In this document: positions 61,467 through 61,521 of the stretch, one piece after another
How positions within the stretch are numbered: position 1 is the stretch's first letter
How the letters are laid out: each line of letters begins with the position of its first letter
Source of the DNA: Luteimonas aquatica
Lineage (GTDB): Bacteria; Pseudomonadota; Gammaproteobacteria; Xanthomonadales; Xanthomonadaceae
Length of the DNA stretch: 61,521 nt
Direction: 5' to 3'
NCBI RefSeq assembly: GCF_022662575.1
Contig: NZ_JALBFU010000009.1
Coordinates: 28,206-89,726, forward strand
The notes under the pieces: generated by a model
Database searches by the model: none
The model's input: the letters and a program-made list of their open reading frames with translations, nothing else
What the model was told of the DNA's origin: nothing
Position numbers and translations under genes: made by a program

Positions 61467-61521
61467 GGATGGGGCTCGCGGCGAGAGGGCGCAAGTGGAG
61501 ATGCCGTTCCGGCGCGCGCGA

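Overview
The window is about 61.5 kb of GC-rich DNA whose gene order and protein families point to a member of the Xanthomonadales (Xanthomonadaceae/Lysobacter type). The evidence is the mreB-mreC-mreD-mrdA-rodA ... mltB-rlpA-dacC-ybeD-lipB-lipA block, the lptM-dapF-DUF484-xerC ... hslV-hslU block, a probable X-type type IV secretion effector, many secreted hydrolases, and tight ATGA stop/start overlaps. The taxonomic call is inference from layout and protein similarity recalled from memory. Most genes lie on the minus strand.

Layout. 0-1.1 kb: 3' part of an alpha/beta hydrolase. 1.05-9.6 kb: molybdenum hydroxylase region, with MocA and XdhC maturation factors, an AraC regulator divergent from an SDR plus aldehyde dehydrogenase pair, then a two-subunit isoquinoline-1-oxidoreductase-type enzyme and its c-type cytochrome lipoprotein. 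9.7-14.5 kb: a CmlA-like exporter, two EamA transporters with a divergent Lrp/AsnC regulator, and an Ada-type alkyl-DNA repair protein. 14.5-31.6 kb: cell-wall and lipoate core (membrane protein, Prc protease, lipA, lipB, ybeD, dacC, rlpA, mltB, rodA, mrdA, mreDCB). It is interrupted between rodA and mltB by a secreted S1 protease and a small lipoprotein that resembles part of the protease's own pro-region. 31.8-42.7 kb: PfkB kinase, secreted hydrolase, CSS/EAL phosphodiesterase, a 1036-residue protein with nine 53-residue repeats and a C-terminal domain resembling the X-T4SS secretion signal, a lipoprotein, an alpha/beta hydrolase and an M1 peptidase. 42.8-48.8 kb: housekeeping genes (ybaK, ubiE, cytosine-deaminase-like, hydrolase, OsmC, AroQ-like, hslU, hslV). 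48.9-55.7 kb: a compact probable RiPP cluster. 55.8-61.5 kb: xerC, DUF484, dapF, lptM, a DUF454 protein and a secreted oligopeptidase B.

Three accessory systems stand out. (1) The 48.9-55.7 kb unit lies between xerC and hslV, genes usually adjacent in relatives. It has a near-consensus promoter, P450, 33-residue peptide ending TSWRWVIYHNI, terminator-like hairpin, second P450, MATE exporter and a paired M16 protease. I read it as a P450-modified ribosomal peptide pathway: precursor made in excess, aromatic side chains cross-linked, leader cut by the M16 pair, product exported by MATE. (2) The repeat protein looks like an antibacterial T4SS effector with an undescribed beta-rich toxin region, beside a candidate immunity lipoprotein and a duplication scar. 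(3) The protease plus stand-alone pro-domain lipoprotein could be a protease with an envelope-anchored inhibitor or folding helper.

No rRNA gene, complete tRNA gene, CRISPR array, transposase, phage gene or replication origin was recognised.
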